A stretch of DNA of 64,000 nt from JAVVHH01 sp963835135 (GCA_963835135.1 CAWIEF010000004.1:62001-126000), one strand, 5' to 3'; counted from the first letter of the stretch, positions 27,052 through 35,549 are shown. Notes: generated by a model from the letters alone, not told the origin. Numbers and translations: made by a program.

Positions 27052-28007
27052 TGGCGCCGCTGCTCGCGGTCGAGGACCTGAGGGCGCATTTTCGCACCGA
27101 TCGTGGCGTCGTGCGCGCGGTCGACGGGATTGATTTCACCCTCTCTGCGGGCGGCAGCCTCGGCATCGTCGGCGAATCCGGCTCCGGCAAGACCGTGACG
27201 ACGATGGCGATCATGCGGCTGCTCGAACCACCCGGCTTCATCGCCGGCGGGCGTATTCTGTTGGATGGCCATGACCTCCTGACGCTGCCGGAACGAGACA
27301 TGCAGGGGTGGCGGGGCCGTCGTCTGTGTCTGGTGTTTCAGGATCCGATGTCCGCCCTGAACCCGGTCTATCGGGTCGGCGACCAGGTGGTCGAAGCGAT
27401 CGAGGCCCATGGAACGGTCGGTCGGTCCGAGGCCCTGGCGCGCACGGTCGAGCTGTTCCGCGCCTTGGGCATTCCGGCCCCGGAACGGCGCATACGCGAG
27501 TATCCGCACCAGCTCAGCGGCGGCATGCGCCAGCGCGTCGTCATCGCGATGGCGCTCGCCAACCGGCCGGAGCTGCTGATCCTGGACGAGCCGACGACGG
27601 CGCTGGACGTGACCGTGCAGGCGCAGATCCTCGACCTCGTGCGTGACCTGCGACGCCGCACCGGGACGGCCGTTCTGCTCATCACGCATGATTTCGGCGT
27701 CGTTGAAGAGCTGTGCGACGACGTCGTCGTGATGTATGGCGGCCGGGTGATGGAGCAGGGGACGGTGGCGCACGTCACCGCCGACCCGCTGCATCCCTAC
27801 ACGCGCGGCCTGCTTGCCTCCGTGCCCTCGCGGGACAAACGTGGCGCGTCCCTTGCGGCGATCGTCGGCAGCGTGCCGAGCCCGCTCGCCATGCCGCCGG
27901 GCTGCCCCTTTCAGCCGCGCTGTCCCCAAGCCATGCCGGTGTGCGACACCGACCCGGGCCGGCGTGGGCTCGGCAACGGGCGCAGCGTCGCGTGCTGGCT
28001 GTACTGA
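27048..28007 (+). CDS. Dipeptide-type ABC ATP-binding protein (DppD-like)
   Basis: ATPase of 319 residues. Walker A GESGSGKT near residue 40, Q-loop LVFQDPMSALNPVYRVGDQ near 92, signature LSGGMRQRVVIAMAL near 155, Walker B LLILDEPTTALDV near 178, LITHDFGVV near 210. The C-terminal oligopeptide-transporter extension has the cysteine cluster GCPFQPRCPQAMPVC, which in this family binds a 4Fe-4S cluster or stabilises the tail. ATG 27048 overlaps the amidohydrolase stop (ATGA). Confidence 0.93.
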   Translation: MMAPLLAVEDLRAHFRTDRGVVRAVDGIDFTLSAGGSLGIVGESGSGKTVTTMAIMRLLEPPGFIAGGRILLDGHDLLTLPERDMQGWRGRRLCLVFQDPMSALNPVYRVGDQVVEAIEAHGTVGRSEALARTVELFRALGIPAPERRIREYPHQLSGGMRQRVVIAMALANRPELLILDEPTTALDVTVQAQILDLVRDLRRRTGTAVLLITHDFGVVEELCDDVVVMYGGRVMEQGTVAHVTADPLHPYTRGLLASVPSRDKRGASLAAIVGSVPSPLAMPPGCPFQPRCPQAMPVCDTDPGRRGLGNGRSVACWLY

Positions 28008-28011
28008 CGCG

Positions 28012-29040
28012 ATGTCGCACCAGGCCAACGAGACGGAGCCGTTGCTCGAGATCCGCGACCTGCGCACTTGGTATCCGGCCTCGGGCGGCTGGTGGGGGCG
28101 TGGCGCAGGCTGGGTCAGGGCGGTCGATGGCGTCTCGCTCTGCATCCGCCGCGGCGAGACGTTTGGCCTCGTGGGGGAGAGCGGCTGCGGCAAGAGCACG
28201 CTGGGCCGCACGATCCTGCGGTTGGAACGGCCGCGTTCGGGCGCCGTCCTGTTCGAAGGCGAGGACCTCCTGTCGATGCGCCCCGCCCGGCTGCGCGCGA
28301 CGCGCCGCCATATCCAGGCGATCTTCCAGGACCCGATGAGCTCGCTCGACCCGCGGATGACGGTGCGGCAACTCGTGGCTGAGGGGCTGGTGCTCGCAGG
28401 CATGCGCCGGGCCGAGCGGGACGAACGCGTGGAGGCGTTGATGCAGACTGTCGGGCTGCGGCCCGAGCATCTGTCCCGCTACCCGCATGAATTCAGCGGC
28501 GGACAACGCCAGCGCATCGGCATAGCGCGCGCCCTGGCGTTGCGCCCGCGCCTAGTGCTTGCCGACGAACCGGTCTCGGCGCTCGACGTGTCGGTCCAGT
28601 CGCAAGTGCTGAACCTGCTGCGCGAGTTGCAGGCCGAGTTCGGGTTGACCTACCTGTTCATCGCCCACGACCTCTCCGTGGTCGAGTATTTGAGCGACCG
28701 CGTCGGCGTGATGTATCTCGGCCGGCTCGTCGAAGTGGCCCCGGCGGAGGCGCTGTATGACGATCCCCGGATGCCGTACACGCGCGCCCTGCTCTCCGCG
28801 ATCCCGGGCACGGGCAGCCGGACGCAGGCACGGCGGCGCGAACGGATCGTGCTCGAAGGCGATCTCCCGAGCCCGCTCGACCCGCCGTCCGGCTGTCCGT
28901 TCCGGACCCGCTGCTGGTTGGCCGAATCTCGCTGCGCCGTCGAGCGCCCGGAGCTGCGCGAGGTCGCGCCCGGCCATTTCGCCGCGTGTCACTTTGCCGA
29001 CGACCCGGAGCATCTCGCACGCAGCCCGGCGGTACGGTGA
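28012..29040 (+). CDS. Dipeptide-type ABC ATP-binding protein (DppF-like)
   Basis: Partner ATPase of 342 residues. N-terminal VRAVDGVSLCIRRGETFGLVGE leads into Walker A GESGCGKST near residue 58; QAIFQDPMSSLDPRMTV near 103; signature FSGGQRQRIGIARAL near 160; Walker B LVLADEPVSALDV near 182; and LFIAHDLSVVEYLSDRVGVMYLG near 215. C-terminal oligopeptide-type tail with GCPFRTRCWLAESRC. Last gene of the operon. The next 180 bases hold no gene, only a ten-base palindrome gtttgcaaac at 29053-29062. Confidence 0.93.
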   Translation: MSHQANETEPLLEIRDLRTWYPASGGWWGRGAGWVRAVDGVSLCIRRGETFGLVGESGCGKSTLGRTILRLERPRSGAVLFEGEDLLSMRPARLRATRRHIQAIFQDPMSSLDPRMTVRQLVAEGLVLAGMRRAERDERVEALMQTVGLRPEHLSRYPHEFSGGQRQRIGIARALALRPRLVLADEPVSALDVSVQSQVLNLLRELQAEFGLTYLFIAHDLSVVEYLSDRVGVMYLGRLVEVAPAEALYDDPRMPYTRALLSAIPGTGSRTQARRRERIVLEGDLPSPLDPPSGCPFRTRCWLAESRCAVERPELREVAPGHFAACHFADDPEHLARSPAVR

Positions 29041-29220
29041 GCGCGCTTGTGTGTTTGCAAACCCGAGACCGTGTTGCCAGCGGCGGGACTTACTAGACGA
29101 ACGATAGTTCGGACATGTGCGCTCGACTAGAACAGCGTCAAGAGCAAATCATTCTGATGCGAGGCGCGTCAAACCAGCGCACGGCACTGCGTTTCTGCAG
29201 TTGTTCCTGTGGAGACGATC

Positions 29221-29700
29221 ATGGACATCAAAGAGACTTATCTCACCGGCTTGCGGAATCAGCACGCGGTGGAGACACAAGCCATCGGCACGATCCAGAA
29301 CGAATTGCCGCGTATGAAACACTATCCCGAGCTGCAGGCGCGCATGCAGCAGGACAAGGATCGTTCGGTGTCGCAGGCGGCTCGCCTCGACCAATTGCTC
29401 GAGAGGCACGGCACCAGCAAATCCTTGGTCAAGGAGATGGTCACGGGCACCGTCGCGACCGTCGCCGGTTTCGTTCACGCGCCATCGAGCGACGACGAGA
29501 TCAAGAACGTGCTCGCAGCATTGGGCTACAAAGCCTACGAGGCCGGCTCATACAGCGTATTGATCACGCTGGCCGGGCTGGCGGGCGCGAGTGAGGATGT
29601 TGCGACCCTCCAGCAGATGAAGGCCGAGGAAGAGGAGATGGGCACGTGGCTTGCGGGTTATCTGCCGAACATGGTCCAGCAATTCGCTGAAGCTGCCTGA
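29221..29700 (+). CDS. Ferritin-like DUF892 protein (YciE-like)
   Basis: A 159-residue all-helical protein of the DUF892/YciE group, ferritin-like four-helix bundles linked to general and osmotic stress. Visible features: start DIKETYLTGLRNQHAVETQAI with Glu and His spaced as in the first metal helix, the central EARKEL-like LQARMQQDKDRSVSQAARLDQLLERHG and YEAGSYSVLITLAG with a further Glu, ending EEEEMGTWLAGYLP. ATG 29221 follows GGAG; an in-frame GTG 12 bases earlier is less likely. It stands alone, convergent with the minus-strand redox operon. Confidence 0.85.
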   Translation: MDIKETYLTGLRNQHAVETQAIGTIQNELPRMKHYPELQARMQQDKDRSVSQAARLDQLLERHGTSKSLVKEMVTGTVATVAGFVHAPSSDDEIKNVLAALGYKAYEAGSYSVLITLAGLAGASEDVATLQQMKAEEEEMGTWLAGYLPNMVQQFAEAA

Positions 29701-29778
29701 TGGTGCCGGCCCCGGTGCGGAACACGTGCTGGGGCTGACGTCCAGACGCCTCGGACTGCATGAGGGCGGACCTGCCGG

Positions 29779-31329
29779 CTACAGGTCTATGACAACCCGG
29801 CCCGTGGCATGGGCCTGACACAGTAGGACAAACCCGTCCGCCGCGTCCTGCTCGCTCAGCCCATCGGCGCACTCATGCTGCACCGACCCTTCGACCACCA
29901 TCGTCTTGCACGTGCCGCATTGGCCGGACCGGCACGAGAACGCCGCTTCGACCCCGGCTTGGAGAGCGACGTCCAGGATGAAGTCGGAGCCGTCGCACGC
30001 GCGCTCCATACCGCTCTTGGCGAACACGACTTCCGCCGCGGCGGAGGGTGCGCCGGTCGCGCGGGGAGGAGCGGGGGCACCGCCGAAGCTTTCCTGCTGG
30101 AAGCGCGACATGTCGAACCCGAGTTGCTCGACGATGTCGCGCGCCGCGCTCATGAAAGGCACGGGGCCGCAGAGATAGATCGAGCGGCGGCTCAAGTCGG
30201 GAACGATGCTGGTGAGGAGGTCGGGGGAGATGCGGCCGGCCGGTCCGGACCAGCTCCCGTCCGCAGGCACGCGGCTGCAGACGAGGTCGCACCGGAACCC
30301 CGGCATCCGACGCTCCATCAACCGCAATTCCTGCGCGAATACCAGGTCGTCCGGCGTGCGGGCGAAATGCAGGAAGCGGATATCAGCGTCCGGCGCCGTG
30401 TCGAACAACCAACGCGACATCGCCATCAGCGGTGTCACGCCGCTGCCGCCCGAGATGAACAGGTGCGTGCCGGCCGGGTCACCGTCGCAGGTGAACTTGC
30501 CATGCGGCCCGTCGGCGGTCAGCGTGGCGCCGACGGTCAGATTGTCATGCAGCCAGTTGGAGGCGCGGCCACCGTCGACGCGCTTGACGGTCACAGCGAT
30601 GGCGAAGGGCCGGGACGGGCTCGACGAGATCGTATAGCTCCTCCGCACTGTCTTGCCGTCCATCGGCAGGTCAAGCGTGACGAACTGGCCCGGGCGGTAG
30701 CTAAACAGTTTGGGCGGATCGCTGACGAAGCTGAAGGTTTTCACGTCCTTGGTCTCGTCGACGGTCTGGATGCACCGGAGCGTCACTTTGCCGGAGTGCC
30801 AGACCGAGTCGACGCCAACCGTCTCGACGGGGAGCATGGCCACGCGGGCCGCGCGGGCGTGCTCGGCAGCGATTGGCGCGACCGCGGCACGGGCCGGTGG
30901 CCGGCGGAGCAGATTCTCTACCTCGCCGAATGCCGCCATGGCATCCGGATTGCGCTTGGGAAACAGCCCGCCCGCGCGCGCCGCCTGCAGCAGCGTGCGG
31001 CAGAGATGGAGCAGGTCGGCTTCGATGTCCGGCCGATCCTCGGCGGCGCTCGAACGCAATACGGCGTCAAGGCAGGTGGCGACGTCGGTGGGTCCGGCGC
31101 GGAGTTGGCCGGCGATGTATCGTTTCCAGAGGGTGCCTTTCTCCGCCTCGGTCACCGCCAGCGATTGGCGCAGCAAGGCCGAGCGGCACCAGTCGCGTTT
31201 GGCGAGCAGGGCGTCGAAACACTCCATTTCCCGCGCGGTCATCGCCCCGTCGCCGTCGGCTAGGCGGAGGAACAGCAGCATCGGAAGTTCGACCGCAGCG
31301 GACGCAGCCTCGGGAACAATCACCGACAT
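29779..31329 (-). CDS. TerB-like domain / FAD-NAD(P) reductase / 2Fe-2S ferredoxin fusion
   Basis: A 516-residue electron-transfer protein. Residues 1-130 are helical and TerB-like (LLFLRLADGDGAMTAREMECFDALLA). About 175-400 is a ferredoxin-reductase module: YRPGQFVTL, FAD motif RRSYTISSSPS, NAD(P) loop FISGGSGVTPLM and YLCGPVPFM. The last 90 residues are a plant-type 2Fe-2S domain with CRSGQCGTC and a distal Cys in LLCQ. The reductase/ferredoxin order matches Hcr-type NADH oxidoreductases. No signal peptide: cytoplasmic. The start lies seven bases after the polyferredoxin stop, so it is the last gene of the MsrB operon and a natural cytoplasmic electron entry point for that membrane protein; this link is inference. 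Confidence 0.85.
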   Translation of the reverse strand: MSVIVPEAASAAVELPMLLFLRLADGDGAMTAREMECFDALLAKRDWCRSALLRQSLAVTEAEKGTLWKRYIAGQLRAGPTDVATCLDAVLRSSAAEDRPDIEADLLHLCRTLLQAARAGGLFPKRNPDAMAAFGEVENLLRRPPARAAVAPIAAEHARAARVAMLPVETVGVDSVWHSGKVTLRCIQTVDETKDVKTFSFVSDPPKLFSYRPGQFVTLDLPMDGKTVRRSYTISSSPSRPFAIAVTVKRVDGGRASNWLHDNLTVGATLTADGPHGKFTCDGDPAGTHLFISGGSGVTPLMAMSRWLFDTAPDADIRFLHFARTPDDLVFAQELRLMERRMPGFRCDLVCSRVPADGSWSGPAGRISPDLLTSIVPDLSRRSIYLCGPVPFMSAARDIVEQLGFDMSRFQQESFGGAPAPPRATGAPSAAAEVVFAKSGMERACDGSDFILDVALQAGVEAAFSCRSGQCGTCKTMVVEGSVQHECADGLSEQDAADGFVLLCQAHATGRVVIDL

Positions 31330-31336
31330 CGCTTGG

Positions 31337-34051
31337 CTACGCTGCTGCTTGCGGCTGTCTCGCCGCGGCGGGGTCGCGCGGCGCGGCCTCGTCGGCGAGC
31401 GTATCGAGCAGGTATCCGGAGACCAACGTGAGGATGCCCCGGACCGCGTGGGGGTCGCCGCCGATGCAGGTCTCGATCACGTCGCCCGGGATCGCGACCA
31501 CGGCGGCGGCCGGACTGGTGACGCTGATCGAGGCGCCGCGCGGCCGTCCCGTGAGCACGCCCAGCTCGCCGAACACGGCGCCGTCCTGCAGCCGGCCCAC
31601 GACGTGCCGAAACCCGCCGGTGTCGATCCAGACCTCGGCCGCGCCATGGGTCATAACGAACATGCTGTCTGATGTTTCGCCCGCGTGGCAAATGGTATCA
31701 CCGGCCTTGAAGGCCAGCATCGAAGACCGGCGGGCGATGTCGGCCAGCGTGCGCAGTTCGAGGGCCGCGAACACGTTGACGTTCAGCAAGTCGGCCATGA
31801 GTTGCACGAGGGCGGACCGTTCGCCCAGGGCGGAGGCTGCGACGGCGGCGATGGCCGGGTCACGATCCTCGGCCAGGGCGCGGAAGACGTCGTCGGCGGG
31901 GACGGCGGCTTCGATGACGTCGAGGTAAGACGGAAGCGCGAGGTCGCGGGTCGAGGGCCAGATCGGATCGTCGCCGTCTGCACATTTGGGCAGGGTGGCC
32001 TCGACGTCGCTTCCGAGCAGGCTGCGAAGCGAACGCGCGAACGGCAGGGCGCGCCTGTCGTCGCCGATGGACGGGAGCAGGTTCGACGCCTCGCGGACGA
32101 GGACGCGTTGCTTGAGGAGCAAGGCATGACGCAACAGGCCCGCTTGCGGCCGCTCGTCGAGGCGGAGCGAGAAGCGCGACGCTTCCAGTGCGCACAGAGC
32201 GTTGAGCGTGAGCCGCATCCGCTCGGAGAAGACCGTTTCGTCGCGGGCGACGTCGGCGACGATGCGGGCGTGATCCTCGGGCGGGACGTTGAAGAGCGCG
32301 CGGGCCGGTTCGGCGGCGTGCATCGCCTCGTCGCTGGCGAGATAGTCGGCTGCGGTGACGCCGGTGACGCGCGCGCTCTCGACCAGCGAGACAATGAATT
32401 TGCGATAGTTCTCGTGCCGCAGCCGCCGCTCGACGCCGCGCACGATTTGCGGGTCGAGCAAGGTCGGGTCGTGGATACCGAGCACGTCGACGATCGCGTG
32501 GTGCTCTGCTTCGGAGAGGCCGAGCTGGGCGCGAAGATGCTCGAGCAGGTCCAGGCTGTCTGGAGTCCGGATCTCGCCGGTTTCGATCGCCTCGGTGAGG
32601 ATCGCCCGGTAGGCGTCGCGCTTCTGCTGGGCCGAGAAATTGGGGAGTGTCTTGGCCAGCACGTAGACCTCGTCCGCCGACAAGCGGTCGATCGCCCGGC
32701 CGTCGATCACGTCTTCCGAGTGGAAGCCCATCCGCGTCAGTTGTTCGCGCAACGACCGCGCGAGCCGTTCGCGGCGATACATGTCGGCGTCGCGAGCGAG
32801 CGAGCGGACCAGCCAGCCGACCGAGGTCGCCACGATGACCATGTCGATCAGGCGGGCCGCCCAGACCGGCATGAGCAGGATGTTCGGCCGTCCCGCGAAG
32901 GCGTAGAACAGGTTGAAGGTGACGAACGCGCATGCCGTCAGCATGTGGTGGCGCAGCCGCGCCTGGCTGATGACTTCGCCGCGCCAGGCGCGTAATCGCG
33001 CATAGCCGCGCTCGGCCAGGGCGAACAGTCCGTATGACGCGGCCATGCAGCACGCGACGTAGAGCGGCGCCGCGATCAGCTTCGGGACCGCGACGGCAAC
33101 CCCGCCGAGATAGAACCCGGGCGCGAACAGGCTGGCCATCTGGTCGGCCTCGTGGGTCCAGAGACCGGACATGTAGTAGGACCAGCCCCCGGAGTAGACG
33201 TAGTAATACGTATAGAACCCGAAGACGAGCCCAAAGAAACTGTAATAGACGGTCCGCGTCTGATCGGCTTCGAGCGTCTTCCAGTAGGCATTCTCGACGT
33301 CCACGTCCGGACAAGCGGGGCGGCAGCCCACGCAAGCGCTGCGGTCCCCGTCCGGGCCGGACACCCGGCAGGTCGACTGCCCGAGCAGGGCGTGAGCTGT
33401 GTGGGCCTTGGAATCGAGCAGGCCGCCGGGACCGGTGTAGATGCCCTGGATGACCGCGACCGGGCAGAAATAGTTGCACCACGTCTTGCCGCCGTAGAGC
33501 GAGCCGACGATCAGCGCGGCGCCACCGACGACGGCGAAGGCGGCGGCGAGGGCCAGCCGGTCGGAATTGTAGAACAGCAGACGGCCGACCACGCCGACAG
33601 CGAGGACGCCGAGCTGGAGGTAGAGATGATTGCGGCCCAGCCAGGACTGACCCGGGATCAGCGCCAGCAATCGCTCGACCCGGCCGGAGCTGCGGTTCAG
33701 CGTCTTAACCCGGCGCTGCCGGCCGAGCATGCGAGGGAGCTGGCTCAGATGCGACAACGGGCATACCCGTCGCCAGGTCTCGTGCCCCAACAGCATCAGC
33801 GCGAGCGGCACGCAAGGCAGCACCATCGTCCAGAACACCCGTGCGCCCATCGGATACGGCACCGCAGCCAGCGCTTGACCCTGCACGTCGACCACGGCGT
33901 CGCGCACGCGGAACGGGCTGGCCAGGTTTCCCGGCGACGTCAGCGACGCCGTGATCGGATCCCAAAGCAGCGAAGCCGACAGGACGCACCACCCCACCAG
34001 CAACGCGCTGCGGACGAAGCGCATGGTACGCTCAGGCGCACGGGAGAGCAT
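31337..34051 (-). CDS. Membrane 4Fe-4S polyferredoxin (NapH/NosR-like) fused to a cyclic-nucleotide-binding domain
   Basis: A 904-residue fusion. Residues 1-400 hold several membrane helices and iron-sulfur motifs: CPLSHL near 98, the CNYFCP (C-x3-CP) motif near 193 and C-x11-C-x2-C-x3-CP near 228-247, as in NapH/NosR quinol- or flavin-linked electron carriers. Residues 420-760 are helical and unrecognised, with an AYRAILTEAIETGEI...LGLSEAEHHAI stretch. About 765-880 is a CAP_ED domain whose phosphate cassette is intact (FGELGVLTGRPRGASI, with Glu and Arg). It would pass electrons across the inner membrane under cyclic-nucleotide control (inference). ATG 34051 follows AAGGG; a GTG at 34066 and an ATG at 34024 are alternatives. 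It sits between the exported protein gene (31 bases) and the reductase gene (7 bases). Confidence 0.85.
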   Translation of the reverse strand: MLSRAPERTMRFVRSALLVGWCVLSASLLWDPITASLTSPGNLASPFRVRDAVVDVQGQALAAVPYPMGARVFWTMVLPCVPLALMLLGHETWRRVCPLSHLSQLPRMLGRQRRVKTLNRSSGRVERLLALIPGQSWLGRNHLYLQLGVLAVGVVGRLLFYNSDRLALAAAFAVVGGAALIVGSLYGGKTWCNYFCPVAVIQGIYTGPGGLLDSKAHTAHALLGQSTCRVSGPDGDRSACVGCRPACPDVDVENAYWKTLEADQTRTVYYSFFGLVFGFYTYYYVYSGGWSYYMSGLWTHEADQMASLFAPGFYLGGVAVAVPKLIAAPLYVACCMAASYGLFALAERGYARLRAWRGEVISQARLRHHMLTACAFVTFNLFYAFAGRPNILLMPVWAARLIDMVIVATSVGWLVRSLARDADMYRRERLARSLREQLTRMGFHSEDVIDGRAIDRLSADEVYVLAKTLPNFSAQQKRDAYRAILTEAIETGEIRTPDSLDLLEHLRAQLGLSEAEHHAIVDVLGIHDPTLLDPQIVRGVERRLRHENYRKFIVSLVESARVTGVTAADYLASDEAMHAAEPARALFNVPPEDHARIVADVARDETVFSERMRLTLNALCALEASRFSLRLDERPQAGLLRHALLLKQRVLVREASNLLPSIGDDRRALPFARSLRSLLGSDVEATLPKCADGDDPIWPSTRDLALPSYLDVIEAAVPADDVFRALAEDRDPAIAAVAASALGERSALVQLMADLLNVNVFAALELRTLADIARRSSMLAFKAGDTICHAGETSDSMFVMTHGAAEVWIDTGGFRHVVGRLQDGAVFGELGVLTGRPRGASISVTSPAAAVVAIPGDVIETCIGGDPHAVRGILTLVSGYLLDTLADEAAPRDPAAARQPQAAA

Positions 34052-34082
34052 CGGCCCTTGCTTCACACCCTGCCGGCAGGCG

Positions 34083-34703
34083 TCACATCGGAGGCCGCAC
34101 CCCGTTTCGGCCGACGGTGATATAGATCGCGGCCAGGGTTCCGTCGTTCAGGGGCCGGGTCGCGATCAGCACCGGGGCTTGCGGCTTGACGTCCGCCCAA
34201 CTGCCGGGGACGACGTCGACCACCTGCATCTTCGGCGGCACCGTGATGGTCTTCTGTCCGCCCGCATAGTTCACCGTCAGGGTTCGCCCGAAGGCGCCGA
34301 CCGTCTGTCCCGCGCCCACGCTGCCGTTGGTCATGGTGCTTTCCGGCGCGAGATCCCAGGCATAGTGCCCCTCGCGCGTGCCGCGCAGCTCGGGCGAGAA
34401 CACGTGCACCTCGAGCGCTTCGAGCGTCCCGTCCGGCAAGGCGTGGGCGGCGCTGCCGATGAAGCTGCCGGGCGTGATGTCGGCCAGCGATCCCGATTGG
34501 GCGGCAGCGACCGGCGTGGCGGGCGGGACCATGACGGTCACGTGCCTGCCGGTCAGCGTCGTCATGCTGACGATCCGATCCGTCACCGCGTCGATGGTGC
34601 CGCGGTATCGGGTTTGGCCGGCGACCGGGTCCGACTGGGCGCTTGCCGCAGCGGCCCAGACGATGCTGAACAGGGTGGCGAAGCCAATGCTCGACCTATG
34701 CAT
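34083..34703 (-). CDS. Exported protein with two DUF5666-like repeats
   Basis: A 206-residue secreted protein. Signal peptide to about AASAQ. The rest contains two similar beta-rich units: VTVMVPPATPV...ITPGSFIGSAAHALPDGTLEALEV (about residues 55-100) and ITVPPKMQVVDVVPGSWADVKPQ...LNDGTLAAIYI (about 150-198), resembling DUF5666/OB-fold repeats. Function unknown. It lies between the MsrB and polyferredoxin genes (32 and 31 bases) on the same strand, so its product probably works in the periplasm with them. Confidence 0.75.
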   Translation of the reverse strand: MHRSSIGFATLFSIVWAAAASAQSDPVAGQTRYRGTIDAVTDRIVSMTTLTGRHVTVMVPPATPVAAAQSGSLADITPGSFIGSAAHALPDGTLEALEVHVFSPELRGTREGHYAWDLAPESTMTNGSVGAGQTVGAFGRTLTVNYAGGQKTITVPPKMQVVDVVPGSWADVKPQAPVLIATRPLNDGTLAAIYITVGRNGVRPPM

Positions 34704-34735
34704 AGCGAACGATCCCTTTTTGGGCTGTACTTCGT

Positions 34736-35230
34736 TCAGACCGGTGTGAACAGCAGCGCCGCGCCATTCATGCAGTAGCGCAAGCCCGTCGGCGGCGGCC
34801 CGTCTTCGAACAGGTGGCCGAGGTGGCTGAAGCAGCGCGTACAGTGCACTTCGGTGCGCTCGACGGCCAATCGGTGGTCGGGTTTCGTCGCCACTGCGCC
34901 GGCGATCGGCTGATAGAAGCTCGGCCACCCGGTATCACTGTCGAATTTGGCGTTCGAACTGAAGGCGGGCTGGCCACAGGCCGCGCAGGAGAAGATGCCG
35001 GCCCGATGCTCCTTGATCAGGGGGCTCGACCCGGGCGGTTCGGTCGCTTCGGTTCGCAGGACCGCGTATTGTTCCTTGCTGAGCGATCGCTGCCACTCGG
35101 CCTCGGAGTTGATGATCAGCTTGCCGTGCGGCGCCGGGTCGGCCGGCGCCGCCGACGCCCGTCTCGAATACGGCAGAGCTGCTGCCGACGTGGCCAGGCC
35201 GATCGAGGCCAGGAGCTCCCTACGACGCAT
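34736..35230 (-). CDS. msrB: Exported peptide-methionine (R)-S-oxide reductase MsrB
   Basis: A 164-residue MsrB carrying an N-terminal MRRRELLASIGLATSAAAL export signal of twin-arginine character. It reduces methionine-R-sulfoxide in proteins. Zinc site: FSCAACGQ and CTRCFSHLGH. Substrate site: DTGWPSFYQPI. The catalytic Cys is in GLRYCMNGAAL. The position that in E. coli-type enzymes carries the resolving Cys (DSGCGWPSF) is Thr here (DSDTGWPSF), so regeneration by thioredoxin through the standard disulfide is unlikely. ATG 35230 has GGAGGA at good spacing. First gene of the operon MsrB, exported repeat protein, polyferredoxin, reductase. Confidence 0.92.
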   Translation of the reverse strand: MRRRELLASIGLATSAAALPYSRRASAAPADPAPHGKLIINSEAEWQRSLSKEQYAVLRTEATEPPGSSPLIKEHRAGIFSCAACGQPAFSSNAKFDSDTGWPSFYQPIAGAVATKPDHRLAVERTEVHCTRCFSHLGHLFEDGPPPTGLRYCMNGAALLFTPV

Positions 35231-35303
35231 GATCCATTCCTCCAAATGCGAAACGATACCGACAATCCGTTGCCTATACGAATCGCTGAGCGTGCGGGAT
35301 CGT

Positions 35304-35549
35304 TCACATCCCTGTGATGGTGTAATAGCAGAGTGCGGCCCAGTGCGCCGACATGCAGCATGCCAACAAGGTCACAGTGGCAGCGACTGCCTCGCACAAA
35401 CCGCCCAAGCCGAGTTTTGCTTCGTCGTTCTCGGCGAAGCTCTCCGTCTGACCCGGGTGGCTCGCGAGACCGGCTTGGCCGAATAGGCTGCCGACTGGGC
35501 TGAACTTGTGCTCGGATGCCAGGAAGCCGTCGATGTCTTGGAGGACCAT
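35304..35549 (-). CDS. Small hypothetical protein with Cys-rich hydrophobic C-terminus
   Basis: An 81-residue open frame starting at ATG 35549 after a strong GAGGAG. The N-terminal half is polar (MVLQDIDGFLASEHKFSPVG), the C-terminal 35 residues hydrophobic with four Cys (LCEAV...LLACCMSAHWAALCYY). It might be a membrane-anchored small protein or a precursor peptide with a leader/core layout; no maturation enzyme is adjacent. I recognise no family. The good ribosome-binding site and plausible composition are the only support. It lies 73 bases upstream of the msrB start on the same strand and could be co-transcribed with it. Confidence 0.45.
   Translation of the reverse strand: MVLQDIDGFLASEHKFSPVGSLFGQAGLASHPGQTESFAENDEAKLGLGGLCEAVAATVTLLACCMSAHWAALCYYTITGM

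Noticed and set aside
26634..28403. A 589-codon minus-strand open frame under the amidohydrolase and DppD genes
   Set aside because: Shadow of well-supported plus-strand genes; repetitive Arg/Pro/Ser composition.
35304..35549. Reading the small Cys-rich frame as a ribosomally made, modified peptide precursor
   Set aside because: No radical SAM, lanthionine, cyclodehydratase or other maturation enzyme is adjacent; kept only as a hypothetical small protein.
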